This document shows, in pieces, positions 47,801 through 53,597 of a DNA stretch of 64,000 bases. Made by a program: the position numbers and the translations under genes. Source of the stretch: an uncultured Acetatifactor sp. GTDB taxonomy: Bacteria; Bacillota; Clostridia; Lachnospirales; Lachnospiraceae. The DNA is taken from assembly GCA_934436245.1 (NCBI GenBank), contig CAKSAM010000008.1:1-64000 (forward strand), given 5' to 3'. Positions within the stretch are counted from its first letter, which is position 1, and the number at the start of each line of letters is the position of its first letter. The notes below the pieces were generated by a model, which did not search any database, was not told where the DNA came from, and was given only the letters and a program-made list of their open reading frames with translations.

Positions 47801-47980
47801 GCTTACGAACAGGTGGGGGGGACAGGAGAAAACCATGAGTGCGGACTGTGTCACATCTGTCCGACCTTCCTTGGAATCTGTTACTTTGTGTGGCTGGCGG
47901 TTATCCTTGCGGTAGTTTTGAGTATTTGGATCGTTCTTCTGAGAAACAGGGGAGAGAAGGAAGAACGGGAGGAATCATAA
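38816..47980 (+). CDS. Giant multidomain surface protein (3,054 residues)
   Basis: I place the start at 38816 (MKRQIAKREQYEKL) after GGAAAGG; 38753 is an alternative without a ribosome site. A basic N-terminus and two hydrophobic stretches (about 44-65 and 76-97) suggest a long export signal ending near VFA-AVG. Then follow an acidic region, many Ig-like modules (repeated DNxGNVS, DxAGN and TDxAPT patterns), a Calx-beta-like module (about 925-1030), an InlB/Listeria-Bacteroides repeat (FDANGG...YVLDGWY...LYAKW, about 2335-2405), a KPTETP wall-spanning repeat (about 2750-2780), a further domain, and a C-terminal CGLCHICPTFLGICYFVW segment running into a membrane helix and RNRGEKEEREES. There is no LPXTG. 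Adhesion or glycan binding is inferred. Confidence 0.85.
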   Translation: MKRQIAKREQYEKLHAACEPFRRAKSETIRTLAGIGRRYRMLRYPIWIILVAYIFIYNVILYGCIQWKVREKTARGVALVTTVALVFTSVDFTVFAAVGSDGNGTKEQGVITAFADLDESLKEQSLPALAEESEIRFPETLTVTLETKSEEETAAPEEGTVSQNLVPDDSDGSASQPVTAGAEEPDGLAVPMESSIAVTWENSTADSFDSATAGNCYVYLPVIPEDYTVAEGVSLPQITVTIAEPVEENPAEETSAGLLALLNKLPDPITYLASGEADEDMIDPGQLEEAREALDEWLAESGADDAENNSALSGEDRERLSELIRRLEGLEHIRDTETDCMDEECPYHYPEMIQQRMAENEIPQMLTLADLVEEYGVEIPNAPIAVQTFAVQNTVTHPQTLMLTGDNENNSHTGKADGDIDVIMSSWKSVHPIELAFTLDELPTQSAYLAIKAYDVDEDLGETDYVYLNDDIYLPMDQENSHKKKYNNETIGYLAGTNNTWNTTVLEIPLDKLKKGKNVISVTVASSWVVTVDWMQLILDGGAADPNIQEFFLKLQNAVTEDGQVTVESLVTVRQTGNKQYTTEYVLTQEETGNALDACFGQVQATEEIALGMPLDSPSGVYKITGILKDPTTEEIKATDSVSFYFMQGLGIGPKVSYTLSPDVLTKTDVEITVSAEAVPEMGITDVTVPETSRVVSENGEYSFTINYKLNGNDTSVSYKVKVDNIDKTAPTITYSPVTVLEDEALATVKKLFAEALSVSDNRKLADEPLSYTIPADVSNTPGTKTVKVTATDAAGNKSTKSCTITVTAKPLELKLGTLAAVSGSKDRFSLKAVLAHTGADTIKETGFVWGIMPAPTLDLNNGKVTTSTVIKTKNGNLSAIATGLVSGVEYYARAYAEVTASDGSGKVIYSEVGKFGFGIPSYGTFSMGGISTNSKTTTFTIKRTDGTDGKQTVYYRTVNGSAIGGTHFTHVQGSLTFADGETSKTVTVTELGVTNAYNNDEGTKYSNADRTYSLEIYRVEGGGTIDSGNRSKTRTMTKNSNYVIDRTIYTTEKSITHVQATTGENGKRVADTDDDQGGTRKNVSFLTNRFKEINYHTSSSLSDYYNSNQQKYLNATADGWYYRYVLKAYEKVDGYEHAYMGTSPLEDKNYSISGYEAAVSGVNGQLWACNFLQGEKSAVGTYSFPDTRTGGKENSYKPKNSSGTTYTYNSKTWVNLGVGNTCYVYFGSTGANSDIWFVDGLTSYVMVQDEKEPQLLGVAPMAGGTYLPGDPITVALVFDEIVDKTNSSLSSSLTISTNVGTLKYAGGADTNVLYFTGTVSSSVNLSGNGALKVTGISNASGIKDMCSLADGTSQSFTGSTNVKVDATKPTVKITADTSGSLPCHKATITATGAQTIQYTWTNSNAMPAYGWQSTTSGKQLTESRGTAGKTENWYLHVLATASSGASTHTYQSFSFQQPTITAVSVREGSTTASAAAADVWKKEKYIVVQYAGAQTSGTEITFDGPMSGSKTVTTASGTAYLKVTENGTYTVTLTDGYGNVISKTIEVQKIDALKPTVTIRSGSSTAADTVYPELTLAVLPEDTGGSGVAKVEYAWTGTTAAPSAWTVLTADADGRYQAEYAATETAKTAKYLQVRVTDGAGNISTVIRSGPYYMMKPATGAGLPSITVTGNPAAWEKSAVLTWTAKKGTETNAGNIKSVYTPDGIQSIASGSDDTTGKCTVTKNGVYVFLVTDEYGNSGKTEELVTHIDNEAPKLEKLECSVDADRKTGTIQLTGATDNCTAVYDEKGNCTGYGGSGIQTKQYRMEGETTWTTLTGNSFTVTENGKYVVRLTDNLGNVSKEYSVEMTMIDTQAPSLAAAMEKGVSANADGWYNAAALHITLTYSDNVGVEKLYGKVDDGDFAEISGISTASGTIFTKTYDCTEGVHTYTFKAEDAAGNATTSDPVIVKWDKTKPVIGEITFEQKAASILDWIIGKESLILCIPVTEEGSGAEEISYTITSTSGMAQAATAKLNKDGLAKIVLSADWKGKITDIRCTDAAGNVSDTKSITGAANGFIVEDNPPEITFTAADMTDPANPKPGEGLSENYYEETAVPTVYVSVTDAEDAGITAGIKDITYTIDDGEEQKVDSSFATALKGSYGFIIPLTGKTGIVNITVKASDHAGNTAEKTATVRIKEKEKKPAPVPDYRKEQLTGLTPGAAYEVEGKTLSADEQGCIAIGEDWFGRTIPISKKGTESTSDSDAAELAIAKRPEIPSVSAGDETIKGKKDGTLSGVSATMEYSIDGGANWIPVDSGEITGGGLSGLAAGEILVRVKATDTAPHGEQGQITIAEGRTLTVAFDANGGSTVTLVAGKAWQDTVSRPQDPVKEGYVLDGWYRDNTFTTAWHFASETDEDYLTQDVTLYAKWRDVAKPELDAVPADHKDVGKWYRELAIQLTYSDNEGVTGLSVQKDGGAYTELAMESGTPQGSRQYQLLFDGLEEGEHTYTFKAVDAAGNETVTDALTAKLDTTKPQLGDAAFNEGYKNFWNWIIRKDSLEITVPIIETGSGIDNVNYTLIPETGNAENSGTTGQATVKKVSGGENADYTAVIYVAPDFKGKIRIAATDNVGNVSDTKTIGTDGSGIHGVIVEDNAPEITFSVNGSAALAEEYEEVPTVAVTVKDDGENAVSAGLASVTYRVNNGAENTLQEDFVISLKTEAAFTIPAEKIPSDVGEITIVVRATDNAGNQSEKSLTVRIHTGGTIVDPPEPPEPPKPTETPKPTETPKPTETPKPTETPKPSASPRPTPDTSEAGQIVEESSGRQEGQPSEKEDAQSIPAATDQGKDMADTGTTLKLGDGTIVVRVVCDEQGYTAEVADTAAVADAVLTPEQMQIVTGGETIEIRIDVKDISGNVSERDKSVIENGMEEYRKEMPELTLGMYVDISIFMKIGEGDWNAVARTQEPVEVVIGIPDELQRDDRTFYIIRAHEGQYTLLADMDDEPDTITICTDMFSTYAIAYEQVGGTGENHECGLCHICPTFLGICYFVWLAVILAVVLSIWIVLLRNRGEKEEREES
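46035..47030 (+). repeat. Roughly 1-kb diverged internal duplication in the giant gene (other copy 44365-45345)
   Basis: Both blocks encode, in order, LTYSDN, HTYTFKA-DAAGN, DTTKP/DKTKP, W-WII-K, TDN/TDAAGNVSDTK, VIVEDN-PEITF and a closing TVRI strand. Protein similarity is obvious and the DNA is diverged, so the duplication is old. Confidence 0.8.
47069..47158 (+). repeat. Five 18-bp tandem repeats encoding Pro-Lys-Pro-Thr-Glu-Thr units
   Basis: Units of CCGAAACCCACGGAGACA type start at 47069, 47087, 47105, 47123 and 47141; the last is degenerate. They encode the Pro-rich stalk before the final domain. Confidence 0.92.
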
Positions 47981-48002
47981 AACAGCATAAGAAAAGGGAA
48001 AA

Positions 48003-48035
48003 CGGGTGGTAACGTGACAGTTACCACTCGTTTTT
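48003..48035 (+). terminator. Terminator after the giant gene
   Basis: An 11-bp stem (48003-48013 with 48020-48030, one G-T pair) with loop GTGACA, followed by TTTTT. Confidence 0.87.
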
Positions 48036-48079
48036 GATGTGTGGTGCTATAGATACCATGGTAATAACCCGGCAGCAGC

Positions 48080-48226
48080 GGTGGGGATGGGAAACTATGC
48101 GTGGCGGAGAGTATTCCCGAGAACGGATGCCATAAGGAAACAATTGGAAACAGTTCCGGAACCGGAAAACGGGAAAATAGGTTAAATAACTTCAAGAGAA
48201 CCTGTCCTTTTGTAACTATTGTATAG
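48080..48226 (+). pseudogene. Remnant of an S8 peptidase C-terminus
   Basis: Bases 48080-48119 match the 3' end of the S8 gene (35247-35288) with a few substitutions and one missing T. After that gap the frame reads GKLCVAESIPENG, compared with GKLCVAESFPNTIV in the intact gene, and then runs on to a TAG at 48224. It is too short to be functional and has no start. It marks a former second copy of the protease gene, or a duplicated target end. Confidence 0.75.
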
Positions 48227-48258
48227 AAATAAAAGAGGAATTTGTGTAAAAAGGCGCA

Positions 48259-48287
48259 TTGAAAGACCCTTCACAAGATGCTACTAT
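48259..48287 (+). promoter_or_regulatory. Probable promoter of the LacI-family gene
   Basis: TTGAAA (48259-48264), 17 bases, TACTAT (48282-48287). An operator-like TTTGCGCAT begins about 9 bases after the expected start. Confidence 0.55.
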
Positions 48288-48302
48288 AAACATGAACAAT
48301 CG

Positions 48303-48352
48303 TTTGCGCATATTGGGACAATAAAAGGGTATGAAAATAACGGATTGCGCAA
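48303..48352 (+). promoter_or_regulatory. Two candidate LacI-type operators upstream of the regulator gene
   Basis: TTTGCGCAT at 48303-48311 and ATTGCGCAAG at 48344-48353 (palindromic core TTGCGCAA). The same core lies at 49661-49668 in front of the transporter operon. LacI-family operators normally have a central CG. Confidence 0.6.
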
Positions 48353-48416
48353 GGATGGGGAGAATAGTGTGTCTGCAATCTGTGGGTTGCAGGCCACGGA
48401 AAGGTGTAACGAAGGT

Positions 48417-49433
48417 ATGAACAATAATTCTGGGAATGATAAGACTATGACGATCCATGATGTGGCGAGGGAACTGGGGGTGTCTGCCAGCACGGTCTCC
48501 AGGGCAATCTCGGGGAAAGGCCGTATTGGAGCCGCTACCAGAGACCGGATCCTGGATTATATAGAGGAACATGGATTTTATCCCAATGCGGCAGCGCAGA
48601 GTCTGGCACAGGCGAAGACGAATAATATAGCAATTATTCTGCCGGAAGTAAACACGCTGGTGGATATGCCGTTCTTCCATACCTGTATGTATGGAGTGGA
48701 AGAGGTGGCACAGGCCAATGACTATGATATTATCGTGGTCACGACGAACGGAAACGATACCAAACCATTGGAGCGGCTGATCCAGAACCGAAAAGTGGAC
48801 GGAATGATCCTTACCAGAACTTATGAAAACGATAAATACGTTAAATTCCTGAAACAGAAGCAGATTCCCTTTGTGGCTGTGGGGAAATTCCCGGATGATG
48901 ATGTGGTACAGGTAGACCATGATAATGTGGGAGCCTGTAAGGAACTGGTGACGGTTCTTTTTGCAAAAGGGATTCAGAACATTGCCTATCTGGGAAGCAA
49001 TATGGATCAGATGGTAAACCGCTGCAGGTATCAGGGATATGAGGAAGCCTACCGCAAGGGAAAACGGAAGCTGAACCAGGACCTGGTGTACACAGAGTTA
49101 AGCAATAAAGCCATGGTGGAAAAGGCAGTGGAAGAGCTGAAAAATAGCGGTGTTGAGTGCATTCTGTGCCAGGATGATTACATCTGCGATGAGGTGGTAA
49201 GAAAGCTTGCCCGCATGGGCGTGAGAATTCCGGACCAGATGAAAGTGGCGTCCTGCCATTACAGCCGCATTCTGGAAAATTATCCGGTTACCATAACCTC
49301 GCTGAAGTTCAATATCACAGAGCTGGGACGGAGATCCTGTCAGGTGCTGCTGGATATGATCCATGGCAAAACGGTTCCTGATAAGACTCTTTTGGACTAT
49401 GAGATCATCCTGAAGGAGTCTACAAAAGGCTGA
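48417..49433 (+). CDS. LacI-family transcriptional regulator of the galactan locus
   Basis: With the start at 48417 (AAGGTG 10 bases upstream) the protein has 338 residues, normal for LacI. The N-terminal helix-turn-helix reads TIHDVARELGVSASTVSRAISGKGRIG and the hinge GFYPNAAAQSLAQAKTN; the rest is the sugar-binding domain (IAIILPEVNTLVDMPFF, ILTRTYENDKYVKFL, VDHDNVGACKELV). It lies directly upstream of and parallel to the galactan transport and GH53 genes and shares operator motifs with them, so it probably represses them and itself until a galactan product binds. Confidence 0.9.
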   Translation: MNNNSGNDKTMTIHDVARELGVSASTVSRAISGKGRIGAATRDRILDYIEEHGFYPNAAAQSLAQAKTNNIAIILPEVNTLVDMPFFHTCMYGVEEVAQANDYDIIVVTTNGNDTKPLERLIQNRKVDGMILTRTYENDKYVKFLKQKQIPFVAVGKFPDDDVVQVDHDNVGACKELVTVLFAKGIQNIAYLGSNMDQMVNRCRYQGYEEAYRKGKRKLNQDLVYTELSNKAMVEKAVEELKNSGVECILCQDDYICDEVVRKLARMGVRIPDQMKVASCHYSRILENYPVTITSLKFNITELGRRSCQVLLDMIHGKTVPDKTLLDYEIILKESTKG

Positions 49434-49458
49434 TTTTGCCTCTGAAAGGTTAAAAACA

Positions 49459-49472
49459 GAAAAACGTTTTCC
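49459..49472 (+). promoter_or_regulatory. cre-like/LacI-type palindrome upstream of the transporter operon
   Basis: GAAAAACGTTTTCC, with the central CG and A/T arms seen in CcpA cre sites. Similar sites lie at 51176-51187 and, less perfectly, near 51084-51097. Confidence 0.45.
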
Positions 49473-49613
49473 TACTTTTTTGAAGAAAAGCAGGGTGAAA
49501 AGGCAGTTTTTTTAAAAAAGACGTATGCAGAAAACCCAGTAAAATCAAGGCTTTCAAAACACTATTGTACAAAGTGCACAATTTTGAACTGCAATATCAG
49601 TCATTATTATAAA

Positions 49614-49674
49614 TTGACAACATAAGGAAATGTTGCTACACTATTATCGTAGACAAGCGGTTGCGCAATGCGCA
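49614..49674 (+). promoter_or_regulatory. Promoter and operator of the galactan transport operon
   Basis: TTGACA (49614-49619), 17 bases, TACACT (49637-49642). TTGCGCAATGCGCA (49661-49674) lies about 12 bases after the expected start, where a repressor would block transcription; it matches the sites before the LacI gene. Confidence 0.7.
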
Positions 49675-49707
49675 CAAACTTGCAAAACAAAACAGGAGGA
49701 TAACAAA

Positions 49708-51039
49708 ATGAAAAAGTTAGTCGCTTTAGCAATGTCACTGACGATGGCATTCTCTCTGGTAGCTTGTGGAAGCTCTGATACTTCCAACACCAGCACTGAT
49801 GCCGTTGCTACCACCGCAGCTTCTACCGAGGCTGCACAGACCGCTCCCGCTGAGAAGCAGGACGTTACCTTGAGAATCTGGGGTGCTGAGGAAGATCAGC
49901 CCATGTTACAGGGTATGATCGATTCCTTCAAGGAGCATTATGCAGATGCTGCAAACTTTGATATCCAGCTTGGTACCGAATCCGAGTCCACAGCTAAGGA
50001 TACTGTTTTAACCGATATTGAGGCTGCTGCTGATGTGTATGCTTTCGCATCTGATCAGCTGGTCGAACTGGTAAATGCAGGTGCCCTGCAGTCCATCGAT
50101 GAAATGGATGGAGCTTTGGAAGCTTACGCAGGCAAGAGCGTAGCTGATGTTAAGAGCGCAAATGCTTCCGGTTCTGTAGAAGCAGCAACCAAGGACGGCA
50201 CACTGTATGCATTCCCTATGAGTGCTGATAACGGTTACTTCTTATATTACAATTCCGAGTTAGTAACTCCCGAAGATGCACAGAGCTGGGATACCTTACT
50301 TGCAGCAGCTGAGAAGGCTGGCAAGAAGGTTGGTATGACTTTCGCTTCCGGTTGGTATAATGCTTCTTTCTTCTATGGTGCAGGCTTTACTACCGCAATG
50401 AATGACGATGGCAGCACTGCTATGGACTGGAACGGCACCAGCGCTGATGGCGTTACCGGTGTACAGGTAGTACAGTCTATGCTGGGTATTGCCGGCAACA
50501 GCGCATTCCTTGCGATCGCTGATAATGACATATCTAACCAGATTGCTTCCGGCGACCTGTGTGCAGTAGTTTCCGGTACCTGGGATGCATCCGCAGCTCA
50601 GACGGCATTCGGTGATGGCTACGCAGCTACCAAGCTTCCTACCTATACCTGTGGTGACAAGCAGATCCAGCAGGGCTCTGTAGCAGGCTTCAAGCTGGTA
50701 GGCGTTAACACGTATTCTGCATATGTAGGTTGGGCAACTCTGCTGGCTGACTGGATCACCAACGAGGACAACCAGGCAATCCGTTTCGCAGAGAGAGAGA
50801 TCGGACCTTCTAATATCAACGTTGCAGGTTCCGCAGAAGTTTCTTCCAATATTGCTATTGCAGCTCTGTCTGAGCAGTCTGCTTATGGTGTAGTTCAGAG
50901 CGTCGGTGGTAAGTACTGGGATCCTACCAAGACTTTTGGTGAGAAGGTAGCCCAGGGTCAGCTGAAGGCTGATGATGAAGCCGGTATCCAGACAGCACTG
51001 GATGATCTGGTGGCTGGTGTTTCCGTACCCGCTGAATAA
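49708..51039 (+). CDS. Family 1 solute-binding lipoprotein for galacto-oligosaccharides
   Basis: From the ATG at 49708 (AGGAGG 9 bases upstream) the protein has 443 residues with a signal peptide and lipobox LVAC (Cys20), a Thr/Ala/Ser linker, and a MalE-type fold (TLRIWGAEEDQPMLQGMIDSFKEHY, YAFPMSADNGYFLYYN, FASGWYNASFFYGAG). It delivers oligosaccharides to the two permeases that follow. Specificity for galactan fragments is inferred from the GH53 gene in the same operon. No ATP-binding gene is here, so a shared MsmK/MalK-type ATPase is expected elsewhere. Confidence 0.88.
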   Translation: MKKLVALAMSLTMAFSLVACGSSDTSNTSTDAVATTAASTEAAQTAPAEKQDVTLRIWGAEEDQPMLQGMIDSFKEHYADAANFDIQLGTESESTAKDTVLTDIEAAADVYAFASDQLVELVNAGALQSIDEMDGALEAYAGKSVADVKSANASGSVEAATKDGTLYAFPMSADNGYFLYYNSELVTPEDAQSWDTLLAAAEKAGKKVGMTFASGWYNASFFYGAGFTTAMNDDGSTAMDWNGTSADGVTGVQVVQSMLGIAGNSAFLAIADNDISNQIASGDLCAVVSGTWDASAAQTAFGDGYAATKLPTYTCGDKQIQQGSVAGFKLVGVNTYSAYVGWATLLADWITNEDNQAIRFAEREIGPSNINVAGSAEVSSNIAIAALSEQSAYGVVQSVGGKYWDPTKTFGEKVAQGQLKADDEAGIQTALDDLVAGVSVPAE

Positions 51040-51119
51040 GTCTGGGAAGATGATCTGTTTCGGCACTGTTACAAATGAATGATGAAAACGTTCTGGTGCA
51101 GAACGAATACAGAGAATAG

Positions 51120-51172
51120 AAAGGCGTCCTGAAGCTATGAACAATAATACGTAGTGGATGGATGCCTTTTTT
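51120..51172 (+). terminator. Internal terminator between binding-protein and permease genes
   Basis: AAAGGCGTCC (51120-51129) pairs with GGATGCCTTT (51160-51169, one G-T), followed by TTT. Partial readthrough would yield more binding protein than permease. Confidence 0.7.
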
Positions 51173-51175
51173 ACA

Positions 51176-51187
51176 GGAAACGTTTCC
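51176..51187 (+). promoter_or_regulatory. Perfect 12-bp palindrome, cre-like or LacI-type operator
   Basis: GGAAACGTTTCC lies immediately after the internal terminator and before the permease genes. It is a fully symmetric site with a central CG, consistent with a CcpA or LacI-family protein. Confidence 0.5.
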
Positions 51188-51192
51188 GGTAA

Positions 51193-51217
51193 GCGGGTTC
51201 GACTCCTGCCTGCCGGG
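51193..51217 (+). repeat. tRNA 3'-end fragment
   Basis: GCGGG-TTCGACT-CCTGC forms a T arm (5-bp stem, 7-nt loop), followed by CTGCCGGG like an acceptor 3' strand. No D or anticodon arm precedes it (the palindrome at 51176 lies there), so it is a fragment. Confidence 0.5.
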
Positions 51218-51251
51218 TTATGTAACTAATCAGATGAGCGCGGGAAGGTGT

Positions 51252-51265
51252 TCGGAATAGTTACT
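51252..51265 (+). repeat. Copy of the dispersed GAATAGTTAC repeat
   Basis: TCGGAATAGTTACT, related to the fuller copy at 14744-14759. Confidence 0.5.
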
Positions 51266-51304
51266 AAAATTTTATATTAATATGAAGAAAGGAGAGGGCA
51301 GAGA

Positions 51305-52729
51305 ATGAAGAAGAAAAAGAGCGGAATCGGCGGATTCTTCAAGGAGTTCGGTGAAGCAGTCGTAAAAGGAGATCTGTTCGTAAAATTATCCCTGGTCTGG
51401 ATGGGAGCAGGATATATCCGCAGAAAACAAATTATCAAAGGTATTTTAATGACTCTGCTCGAAGTGGCAGTCATTGTATTCACCTTTGCCTTTGCCACAG
51501 AGTATGTACGTGATTTTGGAACGTTGGGAACGGTACAGCAGGAGACGGTTTTCAATATCGCAACCATGCAGAATGAATTCAACGATTATGACAACTCGTT
51601 TATGATCCTGTTGTTCTCCGTAGTCTCATTTGTGGTCTGGTTCGCATTCCTGGTGATCTGGTTTAAGAATGAAGTGACTGTTTACCGGCTTCAGAAAAAA
51701 GCACAGGCAGGAGAACATATTAATACGTTTGCAGAGGATATGCAGCAGTTCAAGAATGACAAATTCTATATCACACTGCTGACCCTTCCCGTCATAGGCG
51801 TCGTTATTTTCACGATCATTCCTCTGCTGATCCTGATCGCTGTTGCGTTTACGAACTATGATCAGGGACATATGCCTCCTTCCACACTGTTTACCTGGGT
51901 GGGATTTACCAACTTTAAGAATCTGTTCGGCGGTGGTGGAATGACCATTACCTTCGGTTATGCCTTCCGTAAGATTTTGATCTGGACGCTGGTATGGGCA
52001 TTGTTTGCAACTGCTACCACTTACATCGGCGGTATCCTGTTGTCCATGCTGATCAATAATAAGAGAACCAAGCTGCCGAAGCTGTGGAGAACGCTGTTCA
52101 TTATAACGATCGCAGTTCCTCAGTTTGTCTCCTTGCTTCTGGTACGTAACTTTTTCGCTAATAACGGTATCATGAACACAATCTGTGCCAATGCAGGTAT
52201 TACCCAGTGGCTGAGAGATATCGGCGCCATCAGTACCAGTTATATTCCGTTCCTGTCCGCTCCCGGATGGGCACACGTAATGATCATTCTGATCAATATC
52301 TGGATCGGTGTTCCTTACCAGATGCTGATCGCTACCGGCGTGTTGATGAATATTCCTTCTGACCAGCTGGAGAGTGCGAAGATCGACGGCGCTACTCCGA
52401 TGCAGAGCTTTGTGCATATCACCATGCCGTATATGCTGTTCGTCACCGGCCCTTCCCTGGTAACGGATTTTGTCAAGAATATTAATAACTTTAACGTAAT
52501 CTATCTGTTGACCGAGGGGGTATACACTACCACGAATCAGGCCATGGCGAACTCCCAGGCGAAGGAAGTGGACCTGCTGATCACCTGGCTGTTCAACCTG
52601 ACACAGAGCTATTACAACTACAAGATGGCATCCACCATCGGTATTATCGTGTTTATCCTTTGTGCGGTATTTACCCTCATTGCCTTCAGCAGATTCCTGA
52701 AGGGTGACAGAGAGGAGGCGTTCCGTTAA
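51305..52729 (+). CDS. MalF-type ABC sugar permease
   Basis: The 474-residue permease has a long N-terminal extension with two helices, a further helix near 100, then the six-helix core. The EAA loop reads ESAKIDGATPMQSFVHITMP, which docks on the ATPase. It resembles GanP/MalF proteins that import malto- or galacto-oligosaccharides. GGAGAGG precedes the ATG. Its stop overlaps the next start (TAATG). Confidence 0.92.
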   Translation: MKKKKSGIGGFFKEFGEAVVKGDLFVKLSLVWMGAGYIRRKQIIKGILMTLLEVAVIVFTFAFATEYVRDFGTLGTVQQETVFNIATMQNEFNDYDNSFMILLFSVVSFVVWFAFLVIWFKNEVTVYRLQKKAQAGEHINTFAEDMQQFKNDKFYITLLTLPVIGVVIFTIIPLLILIAVAFTNYDQGHMPPSTLFTWVGFTNFKNLFGGGGMTITFGYAFRKILIWTLVWALFATATTYIGGILLSMLINNKRTKLPKLWRTLFIITIAVPQFVSLLLVRNFFANNGIMNTICANAGITQWLRDIGAISTSYIPFLSAPGWAHVMIILINIWIGVPYQMLIATGVLMNIPSDQLESAKIDGATPMQSFVHITMPYMLFVTGPSLVTDFVKNINNFNVIYLLTEGVYTTTNQAMANSQAKEVDLLITWLFNLTQSYYNYKMASTIGIIVFILCAVFTLIAFSRFLKGDREEAFR

Positions 52730-53571
52730 TGAAGAGATTTATTAAGACTTTATTACATAACCTGTTACTGGCGTTTTTGGCATTTGTCTGGCTGGTGCCT
52801 ATTGTATGGCTGGTGGTCACCTCCTTCAGCGCATATACCGGCATGAATACCAGTAGCTTTTTCCCGAAGGAATGGAGTCTGGCGCAGTATAAGAATCTGC
52901 TTTTCTCAGCAGACAGTGTGGCACAGTTTCCCAACTGGTTCAAGAATACCTTCATCATTGCATGTGTGGTATGTGTGATCTCCACCGCTTTTGTACTGAT
53001 GGTGGCCTATGCGACCTCCTGTATGCGTTTTCCGGCACGTAAGCCGCTGATGAACGCTGCAGTTATTGTGAATCTGTTCCCCGGTGTATTGTCCATGATC
53101 GCAGTATATTTTATCCTGAAGACCTTGAACCTGACCAATACGCACCTCGGACTGATCCTGGTATATTCTGCCGGTTCCGGTCTGGGTTACCTGATCGCAA
53201 AGGGCTTCTTCGATACGATCCCGAACTCCCTGCGCGAGGCTGCTTATCTGGATGGAGCCAGTGAGGCTACGATCTTCTGGAAGGTTGTAATCCCTATGAG
53301 CCGTCCTATCATTGTGTATACCGTGATCAGCTCCTTCCTGTCCCCCTGGATGGATTTCGTATATGCTAAGCTGATGTTGAATTCCGGTATTTCTTCCCAG
53401 TGGACGGTTGCCATCGGTCTGTACAATATGCTGGATAAGAGCCTGATCAATACTTACTTTGGTCAGTTCTGCGCAGGTGGTGTACTGGTATCCATTCCAA
53501 TTTCTGCACTGTTTGTTATTATGCAGAAGTTCTATGTGGAAGGTATTACCGGTGGTGCGGTCAAAGGTTAA
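52729..53571 (+). CDS. MalG-type ABC sugar permease
   Basis: The 280-residue permease has six hydrophobic helices and the EAA loop REAAYLDGASEATIFWKVVIP. It is the partner of the MalF-type protein, to which its start is coupled by a 1-base overlap. It resembles GanQ/MalG and ends 26 bases before the GH53 gene. Confidence 0.93.
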   Translation: MKRFIKTLLHNLLLAFLAFVWLVPIVWLVVTSFSAYTGMNTSSFFPKEWSLAQYKNLLFSADSVAQFPNWFKNTFIIACVVCVISTAFVLMVAYATSCMRFPARKPLMNAAVIVNLFPGVLSMIAVYFILKTLNLTNTHLGLILVYSAGSGLGYLIAKGFFDTIPNSLREAAYLDGASEATIFWKVVIPMSRPIIVYTVISSFLSPWMDFVYAKLMLNSGISSQWTVAIGLYNMLDKSLINTYFGQFCAGGVLVSIPISALFVIMQKFYVEGITGGAVKG

Positions 53572-53597
53572 ATTACATGGAGACAAAGAATTAATTT

